64,000 bases of DNA from Paenibacillus puerhi (GCF_009846885.1 NZ_WUWM01000003.1:62001-126000), one strand, 5' to 3'; positions 1 to 9,372 are shown, numbered from the stretch's first letter. Notes: generated by a model not told the origin, from the sequence alone. A program made the numbers and translations.

Positions 1-26
1 AGGACAAACAAGGACCGTAAAAAGCG

Positions 27-83
27 TTGACTTTAAGTTGCACTTATTTTACAATCACACTTATTGCGATACTTATAATAAGT
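27..83 (+). promoter_or_regulatory. Promoter and small dyad upstream of the ROK regulator
   Basis: A sigma-A type promoter is visible: TTGACT at 27-32, a 17-base spacer, and TACAAT at 50-55. Downstream, at 71-83, the short dyad ACTTA-taa-TAAGT could be an operator for the adjacent ROK-type regulator. The promoter is seen directly; the operator role is inference. Confidence 0.5.
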
Positions 84-176
84 TAAGTTAAGCTATGGTA
101 ATAATCAGTAGGTCTAATGTTTTGGGGAAGGGATTTGATTATATTGTTCATTCAAAACACAATTCAAATAAAAAAA

Positions 177-1160
177 ATGAACATTGAGATGATTAAGCAG
201 CAATTAAAGTCCAATCCGCTTGTTACCAAAGCATCTATCGCCCAGGCAACAGGCCTCAGCGTGTCTACCTGTAATACGATTCTTAATGAGCTGGTAGCTG
301 CAGGCGAGGTATTTGAAATGACACAGGAAGAATCGAGCGGCGGCAGACCTGCTATGCGATACAAGTATAATGCCGATTTTGGTTGTGTAGCCTGTTTGAT
401 GATGCTGACTGCAGGAGGAAGGAGCAGTATTGCATATCAAGTGGTCAACCTTTTGGGAGAGGTATCAGCGGCCGAAGAAATTGCCATGGATGTCATTGAC
501 CCGGAGGTCATTGAGCGTCTGCTTGACAAGCTGATTGCCGATTATCCGAATATGGCTGCCATCGGTATCGGCATTCCTGGGGTTGTTCATCAAGGGATCA
601 TCGGGGTATGCGATGTGGAGCAATTGGCCGGCCAACCTCTCGGCTTGCGGTTGGAACAGAAGTACAAGCTGCCGATTACGATTGAAAACGATATGAATAT
701 GACCGTATATGGCTTCTTCTATTCGCATATCGATGCGGATGCCGGATCGTACGCAGTTGTTACTTTTCCAAGAAACCACTATCCAGGTTCCGGCTTTATG
801 ATCAATGGTCGGGTGCTGTCCGGCAGCACGACCTTTGGCGGCGAGGTGTCTTTCCTGCCATTTGGTATGTCGCGTGAAGAGCAGCTGCGCAAGCTGCATA
901 CCGAAGAAGGCTTCATACAGCTGGCTGTACACACACTTGTTTCCATTATCGCGATTGTCAACCCTGCTACCATTGCGATTACAGGCGATTTGCCGAGGGA
1001 GGCGCAGCTGAAGCAGCTGCGTCAGGGCTGTCAGGAGTATATTCCTGCCGAGCATATGCCCGTTCTATTTGTCAAAAATAATACGAGCGACGAGTACATG
1101 GGTGGATTGATACAAGCTACGTTGGACAGCTTGAGCTTCAAGTCAATTTACACGCAATAA
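177..1160 (+). CDS. ROK-family transcriptional regulator
   Basis: A NagC/XylR-type sugar-responsive regulator of 327 residues from this start. An N-terminal winged helix-turn-helix (about residues 5-60, core IAQATGLSVSTCNTIL) is followed by an ROK domain with the glycine-rich GIGIPGVV segment near residue 130 and IENDMN near 170. The cysteine zinc motif usual in ROK proteins is missing: the region reads FGGEVSFLPFGMSREEQ. The effector site may therefore be atypical. The start is uncertain. ATG177 fits the usual length but has no good ribosome site; ATG117 or TTG144 would add 20 or 11 residues. The MFS transporter follows 40 bases downstream, so the pair probably forms a sugar-uptake unit. The ligand cannot be read from sequence. 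Confidence 0.85.
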   Translation: MNIEMIKQQLKSNPLVTKASIAQATGLSVSTCNTILNELVAAGEVFEMTQEESSGGRPAMRYKYNADFGCVACLMMLTAGGRSSIAYQVVNLLGEVSAAEEIAMDVIDPEVIERLLDKLIADYPNMAAIGIGIPGVVHQGIIGVCDVEQLAGQPLGLRLEQKYKLPITIENDMNMTVYGFFYSHIDADAGSYAVVTFPRNHYPGSGFMINGRVLSGSTTFGGEVSFLPFGMSREEQLRKLHTEEGFIQLAVHTLVSIIAIVNPATIAITGDLPREAQLKQLRQGCQEYIPAEHMPVLFVKNNTSDEYMGGLIQATLDSLSFKSIYTQ

Positions 1161-1200
1161 GAGTAGTCTCAACGATACTAGAGGTAGGAGCAAATACATC

Positions 1201-2439
1201 ATGGGAAAAAGAAGTGCCACATGGAATAAGCCATATATTTTACAATTGGCCGTTATCTTTATCGGTTTTATCATTTTTGGTTTTTCGGAGAATATCAAGG
1301 GACCAGCTATCCCTCGTATTCAGTTTGAATTTTCGTTGAGTGAAGCCCAGCTAGGTTCCTTGCTGTCGTTGAACGCACTGGGCTATTTGATCGCGTGCTC
1401 CTTTACCGCTTTTTTAACCCGCTTATGGGGGATCAAGCGTGTTATGGTGATAGCTTTTGGATCCATGGCGTTGTCTGGCATATTCATTTACTTGTCGCAG
1501 CAGTATACGATGTTTTCTGCATCCTATTTTTTAATGTACATTGGCAATGGCATGCTGGAGATTGGCCTGGCGGTTTTGGGCGCGCGCATTTTTGTCAAAA
1601 ACACGGGGATGATGATGAATTTGAGCCATGGCTTTTACGGGCTGAGCTCAGTTGTTGCACCGCTCGCTGCCGCTGGCCTGATGAAAGTACAAATTGGCGA
1701 CTACCTGCTTGATTGGCGAGGAATGTATCTGGTTATGCTGCTGTTGTCGATAATCCCCATTATGTTTGCTTTAATCAGCCGGTTTCCGGGTGATGATATT
1801 AAGCAGGAGGATCGGCTTCCCTTCAAAACCTTGCTGAAGGATCCTGTTTTGTGGTTTTTGGTTTTTATTCTGACCTTTGGCGTAGTATCCGAGCTTGCAG
1901 TCGGAGGCTGGCTCGTCAACTTCCTAGAAAAGGCTTATGGATGGGAAACGGTTTCTGCATCCGGAATGCTGTCGGCTTTCTTCTTATGCTTTTCGTTTGG
2001 GCGCATTTTTCTAGGTATCATTACAGATAGAATCGGATATGTGTTGTCACTGGTGATTTTTTCCGCTATTTCGGCAATTTGTACCTTTATTGCGATATTT
2101 GGCGGTGAAAGTGTGGCTTATTTGTTTGCTGCTTCGGGAATTGGAATCGCGATGATTTATCCAACGGTCATGGCCTTTATTGCCAAAAGGTATCCGACGG
2201 GAAGTGATACCGCTGTTACCTTTACCGTGACAATGATGGGTGTGGGCAGCGTGATCGGCAACTATGTGATTGGGATTGTCAGCGAGCTGGTCAGACATTC
2301 TTCTGGTATGGATTCCTTTGAAGGTTTGCTGCGAGGCCTGCAGGCAGGCTATAGCGTAATTGGTCTTTGCGCAGCTTTATGCACCATAGCCGGAATGGTA
2401 CTGCTGGTTTATTTGTCCAAACGTAAGGAGGTCATCTGA
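1201..2439 (+). CDS. MFS transporter, probable sugar permease
   Basis: A 412-residue major facilitator with about 12 hydrophobic segments. The MFS loop 2-3 signature is replaced by FLTRLWGIKRVMVIAFG after TM2, and LGIITDRIGYVLSL marks the equivalent loop of the second half. The start has a clear ribosome site (GTAGGAG, 9 bases before ATG). The general layout and the EN-KGPAIP segment near residue 30 resemble FucP/hexose-type permeases. It lies 40 bases after the ROK regulator gene on the same strand, suggesting co-transcription and uptake of the sugar sensed by that regulator. The substrate is not determinable. Confidence 0.85.
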   Translation: MGKRSATWNKPYILQLAVIFIGFIIFGFSENIKGPAIPRIQFEFSLSEAQLGSLLSLNALGYLIACSFTAFLTRLWGIKRVMVIAFGSMALSGIFIYLSQQYTMFSASYFLMYIGNGMLEIGLAVLGARIFVKNTGMMMNLSHGFYGLSSVVAPLAAAGLMKVQIGDYLLDWRGMYLVMLLLSIIPIMFALISRFPGDDIKQEDRLPFKTLLKDPVLWFLVFILTFGVVSELAVGGWLVNFLEKAYGWETVSASGMLSAFFLCFSFGRIFLGIITDRIGYVLSLVIFSAISAICTFIAIFGGESVAYLFAASGIGIAMIYPTVMAFIAKRYPTGSDTAVTFTVTMMGVGSVIGNYVIGIVSELVRHSSGMDSFEGLLRGLQAGYSVIGLCAALCTIAGMVLLVYLSKRKEVI

Positions 2440-2477
2440 AGCAGTTCTGCAATCGGCTCGGTCCGCTTATTTTTTGA

Positions 2478-2507
2478 TTGACTAGTAAAGCAATTTATCC
2501 ATACAAT
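2478..2507 (+). promoter_or_regulatory. Promoter of the DUF3291-like gene
   Basis: TTGACT at 2478-2483 and TACAAT at 2502-2507 are separated by 18 bases. It lies in the gap between the MFS gene and the next gene, which suggests the latter has its own transcript. Confidence 0.45.
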
Positions 2508-2584
2508 GGATTTTGGGGCGGTCCATGCCAACGTAGAAGTTGATTTGCAGCAGAGATTAACGTGAAGAAGGGAAGCATTTATTA

Positions 2585-3082
2585 ATGAGAACATGGATGA
2601 AACATGAAGATCCGAATAATAAGTACGGGGCAACTTTTACACTCGGCAACAGGGAAATCGTATTACCTCCTGGCGCAGTTATTTCCGTAACCAGAGGGGA
2701 GTTCTTCAATATTCCAAGGCTGATCATTAATGGGCTCATCAATCAACTTATTATGAAGGCAATGACAAAGAATGAAGATTTACTTTATGCGGAGCTTAGC
2801 GGCCAGATGCAAGGAGGAATTGGGCAAACGTTAACCGTGTGGAAAGACGGAAAGCGAATGAATCAATTTAGAACAAGCGGTTCGCACAATTTTGCGCGGA
2901 AATTTTTCAGTTGGGTTTTTTATAGCGGGAAGGTGCAGTCATACTTTTTGACATGGCCGCACGAGGGGGGCCTTCCGTCCTCGGAGGATATAACGAATTT
3001 CGTGAAAACGTACGGTCGGCATTTTGACGGTGGGAAATTAAAAAAGAAAGCAAACCCGCCTCAATTTAAACAAGATGCGTAA
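2585..3082 (+). CDS. DUF3291-like dimeric alpha-beta barrel protein
   Basis: A 165-residue protein. The central stretch LTVWKDGKRMNQFRTSGSHN (residues 78-97) is the most recognisable part: DUF3291/monooxygenase-like ferredoxin-fold proteins carry a similar TVW-x-D-...-F-RTSG-H block. The first 40 residues (beta-rich) and the lysine-rich tail (KLKKKANPP) are not diagnostic. No catalytic cofactor site is obvious, and many members of this fold have no known reaction. The gene is monocistronic: it has its own promoter upstream and a hairpin at 3128-3152 downstream. The family call is from pattern memory and the function is unknown. Confidence 0.6.
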   Translation: MRTWMKHEDPNNKYGATFTLGNREIVLPPGAVISVTRGEFFNIPRLIINGLINQLIMKAMTKNEDLLYAELSGQMQGGIGQTLTVWKDGKRMNQFRTSGSHNFARKFFSWVFYSGKVQSYFLTWPHEGGLPSSEDITNFVKTYGRHFDGGKLKKKANPPQFKQDA

Positions 3083-3127
3083 AAAACGGTAAAGCTGATA
3101 CAAAGGGCGGTATAACATCAAAAGACA

Positions 3128-3152
3128 GGCCATCCACATTCTGGGTGGCCTT
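3128..3152. terminator. Hairpin between convergent genes
   Basis: Arms AGGCCATCC and GGGTGGCCT (one G-T pair) enclose a 7-base loop, between the plus-strand gene ending at 3082 and the minus-strand gene ending at 3164. On the minus strand a short T-rich tail follows. It could serve both genes. Confidence 0.5.
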
Positions 3153-3163
3153 TAAACTTGCCG

Positions 3164-3424
3164 TTAGTAAAGCGTAGGTACTGGAGGACATGAAACAGCA
3201 GTGATTAAACTTGAGTTAAATCCATAAAACGTCCAATAAGCCCCATTCCATCGATAACCTGAAACCTCTCCATATTCAACCCGGGTTGGGTAAAACCAAA
3301 AGCTTTGCCCATTCCGTAACCAGAGATAAGTGTAGTTAAATAAGCAGTCAATGATATAGGAAACAGCTGGTTTTGGCGGGACGAAAGTTGGGGGCGGAGA
3401 CTGTGGCATAAAGGTCATTTTCAT
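3164..3424 (-). CDS. Small aromatic-rich hypothetical protein
   Basis: An 86-residue protein with a proline-rich head (PPPTFVPPKP) and an aromatic core, CLFNYTYLWLRNGQSFWFYP, followed by GYRWNGAYWTFYGFN. This pattern recurs in small Bacillus and Paenibacillus proteins that are often loosely called 'transporter', although no transmembrane helix is evident here. Three cysteines flank the core. The start has a good AGGGAG ribosome site. I recognise the family by its pattern only and its role is unknown; a surface or spore-layer role is conceivable but unsupported. Confidence 0.7.
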   Translation of the reverse strand: MKMTFMPQSPPPTFVPPKPAVSYIIDCLFNYTYLWLRNGQSFWFYPTRVEYGEVSGYRWNGAYWTFYGFNSSLITAVSCPPVPTLY

Positions 3425-3576
3425 TTCACTCCCTATACATGGTTAATTCCTTTGGAAGAAACCGAACTCAGCAGGATTGGTCGTCTTTTCCTAGATAGGA
3501 TATGTAGGTGAATAACTAAATGAGTGTGCAGATGCCCAATTGTTGAATTGACTTATCCGAAATATTCCGCTAAATT

Positions 3577-3585
3577 TGGTATAAT
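3577..3585 (+). promoter_or_regulatory. Extended -10 promoter of the isomerase gene
   Basis: TGGTATAAT is a perfect extended -10 element, 24 bases before the ATG of the following gene. No clear -35 hexamer is present at 17 bases, which is normal for extended -10 promoters. Confidence 0.5.
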
Positions 3586-3609
3586 TTATAACAAGAAAGG
3601 AAGCGGGTT

Positions 3610-4413
3610 ATGATTACCATTTATGATTGGTTTGGCTATGAATTGCCGATTAAAGAACGTTATCCGTTAATAAAAGAAGCCGGATTTGATGGCGTTTTAT
3701 TATGGTGGAGTGAAGACTTTAATCGGAACGATTACCGCAACGGACCACAACTTGCGCGGGAAGCGGGTCTTTTTATAGAAAATATCCACGCGCCTATTAA
3801 AAACCAACACAGCCTCTGGCTTGACAATCTGGACGGTGAAGCCTTGGCCGATCGTTATTTGCAATGCGTTGCCGATTGCGCCGAATTTGAGATTCCAACC
3901 ATGGTGGTCCACCTGCCCAAAGAAGACTATCCATATACCGCATTGGGACTGGATCGAATCAAGAGAATCACTGAAAAAGCTGAACAGCTTGGCGTCAATG
4001 TTGCCTTGGAGAATCTACGGAATCTTACCAATTTGGCATATGTGCTGGAGCAAGTGGATTCCCTGCGTATCGGGTTCTGTTATGACTGCGGACATCACTA
4101 TCGCCACTATCCAGGCCTAGATTTGTTATCCATGTACGGTTCCCGGCTGATGGCCATACATTTACATGATAATAACGGAAGTCATGCCCAACACGGTTTA
4201 CCCCTTGACGGCACGATTGATTGGTCTACAACCATGAGGAAAATTGCGGAAACGGGTTATTCAGGCGCGATTGCAATAGAGGCTATGAATTGGGATTATG
4301 AGGATTTATCGGCTAAACAGTTTTTACATAAAGCGTTTGAGCGAGCAAAAAGGCTGGAAGCATTAGATTCTCTATCATCCATAAAAACGGAAATAAGCTG
4401 CAATAATCTTTGA
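3610..4413 (+). CDS. Sugar phosphate isomerase/epimerase (AP-endonuclease-2 TIM barrel)
   Basis: A 267-residue TIM-barrel protein of the xylose-isomerase-like / AP endonuclease family 2 superfamily. Likely metal ligands lie on successive strands: VVHLPK (residue ~98), ALENLRN (~137), CYDCGHHYRH (~157), AIHLHDN (~190) and IAIEAMNW (~224). These enzymes isomerise or epimerise sugars, polyols or inositol derivatives. The ribosome site is AAAGGAAG, 8 bases before ATG. A second member of the same superfamily lies at 4564-5386 on the opposite strand. The substrate is unknown. Confidence 0.8.
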   Translation: MITIYDWFGYELPIKERYPLIKEAGFDGVLLWWSEDFNRNDYRNGPQLAREAGLFIENIHAPIKNQHSLWLDNLDGEALADRYLQCVADCAEFEIPTMVVHLPKEDYPYTALGLDRIKRITEKAEQLGVNVALENLRNLTNLAYVLEQVDSLRIGFCYDCGHHYRHYPGLDLLSMYGSRLMAIHLHDNNGSHAQHGLPLDGTIDWSTTMRKIAETGYSGAIAIEAMNWDYEDLSAKQFLHKAFERAKRLEALDSLSSIKTEISCNNL

Positions 4414-4458
4414 TATATGCGGCATAGCGTAATTGGCCTCATCTTATGAAACCGCTTT

Positions 4459-4494
4459 AAAAATGACCGCCATTTTAGATTTAGGCGGTCATTC
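4459..4494 (-). terminator. Intrinsic terminator of the 4564-5386 gene
   Basis: Arms AATGACCGCC and GGCGGTCATT form a 10-base perfect stem. On the minus strand a run of Ts follows, placing it as the terminator of the frameshifted gene upstream of it. Confidence 0.6.
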
Positions 4495-4563
4495 CTGTCC
4501 ACTCTTCCCATTCATTAATCGTTCCATGGACAGTACCCAAGCAATCCTAAACACCCCTTTCAT

Positions 4564-5386
4564 CTACTTTAATAATCCGGCGACCCAATTATAGCATTCT
4601 CGCAGTTCATCATCAGTTACATATTCTGATCGATGCTCGAACATAATGTTGACTTCTTGATTCTCTTGGTTCATTATTCGCAAATATTCTTCTATCGGCG
4701 CCCAGCCATCTTGTGGGTTTAGGCTGGGTAGAACGGGCTGGCGAGTTTTTAATATAGCGCCAGCAGCATTTATTTGAACATTTGACAAGTGAATGACCTT
4801 TGCATATTTGGCATACTGCTTGATGACTGATTTTGAATCAAAATTGTAAGTGCTCTTCTTGATAGATATATTTATTTAATGCGTCAAATTCTAAAACAGG
4901 AGTGAAGTTATATTCTTTGCCTTTGCAGGAAAGCCACTCAAATAAATCATCGCTCTTCTCTTGGAACGCATGATAAGAATATAAGCTCTCATATTCATAT
5001 TCGCTTCGATCATCAAACCGCCAGCTGCTCCAATCGACTCTGTCGTCTAAAATAACAGGCTTAGGATAGTGAAAAAGGATATAGCTCGGTTGTATGGGGG
5101 ATAAATAATCCAGCTCTTGTTGAATAATAGTAAAGGCTTGTGCACGGGTTACCTCATCCATGGATAGGAAAAGTGCATCTCTTAATTTCGTAATCCCGGC
5201 TCTAAGCGGAAAGTGAATACCAATTCGGAATCCATCCTTTTTCGATTCCTGCAATAAGTTCACCGTGTCGTCCTCATGTCCAAATAGGCAGGCTTCCACC
5301 CCATAAAATCCGTTAACAAAATCTCGGTGATATTTGTTATAGTCGAAGGTACCGTACTGCCCAATCATAAATCTGTTCATCTTCAT
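4564..5386 (-). pseudogene. Sugar isomerase/epimerase-like gene, single-base frameshift
   Basis: Two open frames belong to one TIM-barrel protein of about 273 residues. The first runs from ATG5386 (MNRFMIGQYG; ribosome site AAAGGG) to a stop at 4838. The second continues with YNFDSKSVIKQYAKYAKVIH and ends WVAGLLK at 4564. Removing the extra T at about position 4849 (CAC-T-TAC) joins them exactly (EEH-YNFDSK). The protein has the strand-helix rhythm of xylose-isomerase-like TIM barrels (IGIHFPLRAG, YILFHYPKP, PVLEFDALN, IMFEHRSEY). Either the gene is a recent pseudogene or the base is a sequencing error; everything else appears intact. Confidence 0.75.
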
Positions 5387-5427
5387 TTTTAACCCTTTAT
5401 TCATTTTAAAGTACAAGGAGGATTAAA

Positions 5428-5708
5428 ATGGCATTAGAACATGAGTTTTATCTCATTCCCTTTTTGATATGGATTCAGCTATTACGTTAAAACATATCTT
5501 TTCCTCCTGGAGAGACTTATTTCTGAACTCACCGACAGTATTAGAGCTTACAGGTGAATATGTTATGGTTACGGGTGAGGAACAATCGGGTTACTATGAA
5601 AAGCTAGTTTATAATCGAAATGAAATCATGAATCAATTTGAAAAGATAGTTTCATTTTCCGATAGATTGTCCGAAGGTAACTTTTATTTATACCATTGTG
5701 GAATTTAA
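5428..5708 (+). pseudogene. Small hypothetical protein, likely one-base frameshift
   Basis: A perfect ribosome site (AAGGAGG, 6 bases before ATG5428) opens a frame, MALEHEFYLIPF, that hits a stop at 5490. If the run of five Ts at 5461-5465 held six, the frame would continue through DMDSAITLKHIFSSW to the stop at 5708. This would give one 94-residue acidic soluble protein ending FYLYHCGI. The ribosome site argues that the upstream start is real. The family is not recognised. It is a one-base-indel pseudogene or a homopolymer sequencing error. Confidence 0.55.
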
Positions 5709-5764
5709 AGCTTTGCTTTCGATTGACTTTTATTATGTTTAGAAAACTTAGCGAGGTGATGGGA

Positions 5765-6538
5765 ATGGAGAACTTATATCTGAATACGGCTAAACTGTAT
5801 GATGCTGATAATCGTGCGGTATTCTCTGCCGATATTCCCTTTTACCAGGAACGAGCAAATAGGCTTGGAGGTAAAACGCTTGAATTAGCATGTGGCACTG
5901 GGAGAATAACCATTCCGCTCGCCGAGAAAGGCATCCACATATGGGGTTTGGATTATTCAAGCAGTATGTTGGAAGTTCTGGAAGCCAAGGTGAGTAAGCT
6001 ATCTGAGGAATCGCAACAAAACATACATTCCCTACTTGGCGACATGACAGATTTTACATTGTCCGAACAGTTCAAGCTTATCTTTATTCCTTTTCGTAGC
6101 TTCCAGTCTTTAGAAAATGACGAAGAGGCTTTACAGTGTCTCTCTTGCGTTCACCGCCATTTGGAGGATGATGGGCAGTTCATAATTAACGTATTTAAGC
6201 CCATAAAAGAGATTGGCGAATGGTGGATAAACCGTAATGAACACTTAGATTTTGAATCCACCCTAGAGGGCGGCGAAAAGGTTAGAAGACATTCCATTAA
6301 GAAGGCTTATGACTTACAAAAACGTCTGCTATTTACGGATTTTATATACCGCCTGTACAAGAATGACGGAATAATTGAGGAATACCATGACAGTATTAGA
6401 CTCAGGTACTTCTATGGGGATGACATAAGGAAACTAATTACTTCTTCGGGATTCACGATAAAGGAAGAGTATGGTTGGTATGACGGAACTCCTGTTAATG
6501 AAGGTAACGAATATATTTTTGTTTGCAGTAAAGCTTGA
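5765..6538 (+). CDS. Class I SAM-dependent methyltransferase
   Basis: A 257-residue Rossmann methyltransferase. SAM-binding motif I is LELACGTGRITIPLAEKG (residues ~39-56), and the acidic ribose-binding residue follows in GLDYSSSMLEVL. Motif II/III is near SLLGDMTDF. The start at 5765 is chosen because the GAGGTG ribosome site lies 6 bases upstream and overlaps an alternative ATG at 5759. The C-terminal beta sheet (YDLQKRLLFTDFIYRLY, DSIRLRYFYGDDIRKLI) is typical of small-molecule methyltransferases. The substrate is unknown. A strong terminator follows directly. Confidence 0.88.
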   Translation: MENLYLNTAKLYDADNRAVFSADIPFYQERANRLGGKTLELACGTGRITIPLAEKGIHIWGLDYSSSMLEVLEAKVSKLSEESQQNIHSLLGDMTDFTLSEQFKLIFIPFRSFQSLENDEEALQCLSCVHRHLEDDGQFIINVFKPIKEIGEWWINRNEHLDFESTLEGGEKVRRHSIKKAYDLQKRLLFTDFIYRLYKNDGIIEEYHDSIRLRYFYGDDIRKLITSSGFTIKEEYGWYDGTPVNEGNEYIFVCSKA

Positions 6539-6545
6539 TTGTATT

Positions 6546-6577
6546 CCCCACCCCTACGGGGTGGGCTCTTTTTTTCC
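6546..6577 (+). terminator. Intrinsic terminator after the methyltransferase
   Basis: A perfect 8-base stem, CCCACCCC-tac-GGGGTGGG, is followed by CTCTTTTTTT. Confidence 0.9.
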
Positions 6578-6629
6578 AGGTGTCCGACCTACTCGGCTCT
6601 CCTTTGCCGTTATCATGCTGCTCACTATA

Positions 6630-7550
6630 CTACGCTTTTTGCGAATCTATCATGTACACCCACCCGATCAGTCCGCTTAAGACAAAACCAAACGCATGCA
6701 GCGATCCGTAAATCGGGATGAAATCGAGTATGGTTAAGGAAAACATGTTTTTCAGCAAAGGATAGAACATGGAGAGAACGACAATTGAGTAAAAAGCCAT
6801 GCAAGAAAGGATTAAAAAGAAGGCTGACTTGTTGGGCACTGAATTTTTCTTCAAATAAGCTAGGAGATATGTGGTGTAAATCGCAATGTTACATGCGAAC
6901 AAGGTGACGCCTATGTACTCCAGCGGCTTCGAGAAAATAATACCGACAGCGATTAGTATGGGTCCGACGATATCGAAGGCGACGACCCAGGGATACCAGC
7001 TTTTCTTCGTCATGATCCGTCCCAGTACACCGATAAAAATCGGAACAATCGCAGAAGAGAAATGAAAGTGTACTGAACTCAGGGCGTGCGTTGCGGGATT
7101 AGCGCGGAAAAGGTCGATTTGGTATTGATATAGGACGAACCATATGCCTCCGATAAAAAAGTAAACGAGCCCCGCACCAATCGCTATTTCCGCTAACCTT
7201 CCCCTATGATTCACAATAAGAGTCAGGCCGTAGATGCAGAGCAGTAATGTGAACAGCAGCCATCCCAGGGAAAGGGCTCCTGGTATTGCCGTGCTTTCCA
7301 GCCCTAACGCCTTGCTGCTAATGACGGAGACTAAGGCAAAAAGCGCCGCGGGAAATTGAAGCAGCCTAATGGCGGCAAAAATGATCCGTTGATGGTTATT
7401 TTGTTCATCATATCTCAATAGTATTATCACGAGAGGTACAATGACGAGTGCGGCAAACAGAAGAAATTTCTCGACAAGATTGAATAAAAAGTAATCTTGA
7501 AGAAATATAAGGATGATGAGGATTCCACCGAAAATCACTGGTACTGCCAT
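6630..7550 (-). CDS. YndJ-like integral membrane protein
   Basis: A 306-residue, very hydrophobic protein with about nine membrane helices. The central motif HALSSVHFHFSSAIVPIF (residues ~154-171), with closely spaced histidines, and the following GR-IMTKKSWYP loop are typical of the YndJ family of Bacillus, whose function is unknown. The last helices carry GSLHAFGFVLSGLIGW. The start has a workable upstream sequence, GAAAGGAAC. It is an isolated gene between a plus-strand terminator and a divergent ligase gene. Confidence 0.75.
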   Translation of the reverse strand: MAVPVIFGGILIILIFLQDYFLFNLVEKFLLFAALVIVPLVIILLRYDEQNNHQRIIFAAIRLLQFPAALFALVSVISSKALGLESTAIPGALSLGWLLFTLLLCIYGLTLIVNHRGRLAEIAIGAGLVYFFIGGIWFVLYQYQIDLFRANPATHALSSVHFHFSSAIVPIFIGVLGRIMTKKSWYPWVVAFDIVGPILIAVGIIFSKPLEYIGVTLFACNIAIYTTYLLAYLKKNSVPNKSAFFLILSCMAFYSIVVLSMFYPLLKNMFSLTILDFIPIYGSLHAFGFVLSGLIGWVYMIDSQKA

Positions 7551-7794
7551 TCATGAATGTTCCTTTCTACCTGTTCTAGCAAAGCATCGTATGAAGGAAA
7601 AGACTTTTAAATAAAAAGTGTACCATTTGAAATCAGAATCTAGCAACTGCCGGGCCGCAATCCTCATTTATTAGTAAAAATAATGCATTTTATTGGAAAG
7701 ACTAATCCCCCCTCCTACCCTATACGTGGTAAGCTCTAATTAATCCAAGTTTTAACACATGAATAATGTAAATTGATCTTCTGGGGGCGATTAC

Positions 7795-9372
7795 ATGCTT
7801 TTATCTGAACGATTGCCATTGGCAGCAAGTTTGTATCCCGAAGCGCCAGCGCTCATACGTCATGGTCAGCTGCTAACTTACGGGGAACTCTATCACCTTG
7901 CTAAACAGCTCAGTTACGCTCTGTATTCCGAAGGTCTCAGGCCCGGTGATCGACTCGCCCTTCTAGGCGATCCTGATCCCAAACTTGTTCTAATGCTCTA
8001 TGCTGCGGTTGAAATCGGTGCAATCCCGCTCGTTCCATCCCCTTTGCTCACTGCAATGGAGATCGCAGCCATTCTTGAAGATGCGGAACCGAAGATCTTG
8101 ATCCATGACAAGCGTTATGCCGATTTCGCTAACTCCACGGTACAGCTTCTCTCTAATCCTCCGAAAATGTTAACAACCGATGAAGGTTCTACGGCTTCCA
8201 CATCGCTGAGTTCTCTTTTACGGAAGGATATTACCCCACCTCCAACCGGTGCTTGCAAACGAAGTGCAGACGATACAGCCGTTCTGATCTATACAGGCGG
8301 AACAACGGGCAGACCGAAGGGAGTCATGCATTCTCATCGCGGCATGTCAGCCTGGAATCAATTTACTCCCTTGGCCGGATTCGGTTATGATCAGGGACGT
8401 CGTGTGCTGGTACTCAACATATCGCATCTTGTTGGACAGTTTCAGCTGTGGGCAACCATCGCTGCTGGAGGCTGTCTGGTGTTTCTGGACGAGTATCCGG
8501 CAAGCGTCCACCGCATCCTTGAGGCAGTGGAACGGGACCGGATTACGCATCTCAGCACGGTCGGCAAGCTGCTTCGTGACCTTACACGCGAAGCAGCAGC
8601 AGCTGGCTCAGATATGACAAGCCTGAAGGTGATCGGTTGTGGAGGCTCCATCATGGCGCCGGAAACTTTGCGAGAATCGATTGTTCAATTTTCAGGAGCG
8701 TTGGTCGTCAACAACTATTCGCAAGCGGAATGCGGAATGTCTATCAGCCGATTATTTCCCATCCATCATCTCAATGATCTGACGCGTCTTCGATCCGTAG
8801 GCCGCCCTGCCGATCTAGCTACCCAAGGAGAGCTGGCCTTTCAAGTTCGGATTATTGACGAGGAAGGCCGGGAGGCGGAAATCAACGAGCCCGGTGAAAT
8901 CATTGTTCGTGGTGCGCAAACTATGACCGGGTATTGGCGCCAACCGGGGACGTCTAACGAAGCGATGTTGGGCGGCTGGCTCCGGACCGGAGATGTCGGT
9001 TGTCTGGATGCCGATGGCTATCTTTATGTATTGGATCGACTGAAGGACATGGTTATCGTAGGCGGCTCCAACGTATACTGTGCCGAAGTGGAGCAGGTGA
9101 TCTCAACTCATGAGATCGTTAGTGATTCGACGGTGATCGGACTCCCCCTGCCCTGCGAAGGCGAGAAGCTTGTCGCTTGCGTCGTTCTGCGGGACGGAGG
9201 CAGCCTGACTTTGGAACAACTGCAGGCATTTTGCGAACCGGCTCTCGCCAGGCATAAATGGCCAACCCAGCTGTTCATCCTAGATTCTTTGCCTCGAACG
9301 GTCGTGGATAAGGTAGACAAAAAGCAGCTGCGCAAGCAATTATCCAATCAAGCTGCCGTGCAATCTGAATAG
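7795..9372 (+). CDS. Class I adenylate-forming enzyme (acyl-CoA ligase type)
   Basis: A 525-residue AMP-binding protein. The phosphate-binding loop is IYTGGTTGRPKGVMHSH (residues ~166-182). Other core motifs are VVNNYSQAECGMS (~302), GWLRTGDVGCLDADG (~395), the hinge DRLKDMVIVGGSN (~414), and the catalytic lysine region RTVVDKVDKKQLRKQ (~501). These enzymes activate a carboxylate with ATP to an acyl-AMP and usually transfer it to CoA. The acyl pocket does not identify the substrate. The start has a GGGGGCGAT ribosome site. No carrier protein or thioesterase is adjacent, which favours a stand-alone CoA ligase over a peptide-synthetase module. Confidence 0.88.
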   Translation: MLLSERLPLAASLYPEAPALIRHGQLLTYGELYHLAKQLSYALYSEGLRPGDRLALLGDPDPKLVLMLYAAVEIGAIPLVPSPLLTAMEIAAILEDAEPKILIHDKRYADFANSTVQLLSNPPKMLTTDEGSTASTSLSSLLRKDITPPPTGACKRSADDTAVLIYTGGTTGRPKGVMHSHRGMSAWNQFTPLAGFGYDQGRRVLVLNISHLVGQFQLWATIAAGGCLVFLDEYPASVHRILEAVERDRITHLSTVGKLLRDLTREAAAAGSDMTSLKVIGCGGSIMAPETLRESIVQFSGALVVNNYSQAECGMSISRLFPIHHLNDLTRLRSVGRPADLATQGELAFQVRIIDEEGREAEINEPGEIIVRGAQTMTGYWRQPGTSNEAMLGGWLRTGDVGCLDADGYLYVLDRLKDMVIVGGSNVYCAEVEQVISTHEIVSDSTVIGLPLPCEGEKLVACVVLRDGGSLTLEQLQAFCEPALARHKWPTQLFILDSLPRTVVDKVDKKQLRKQLSNQAAVQSE

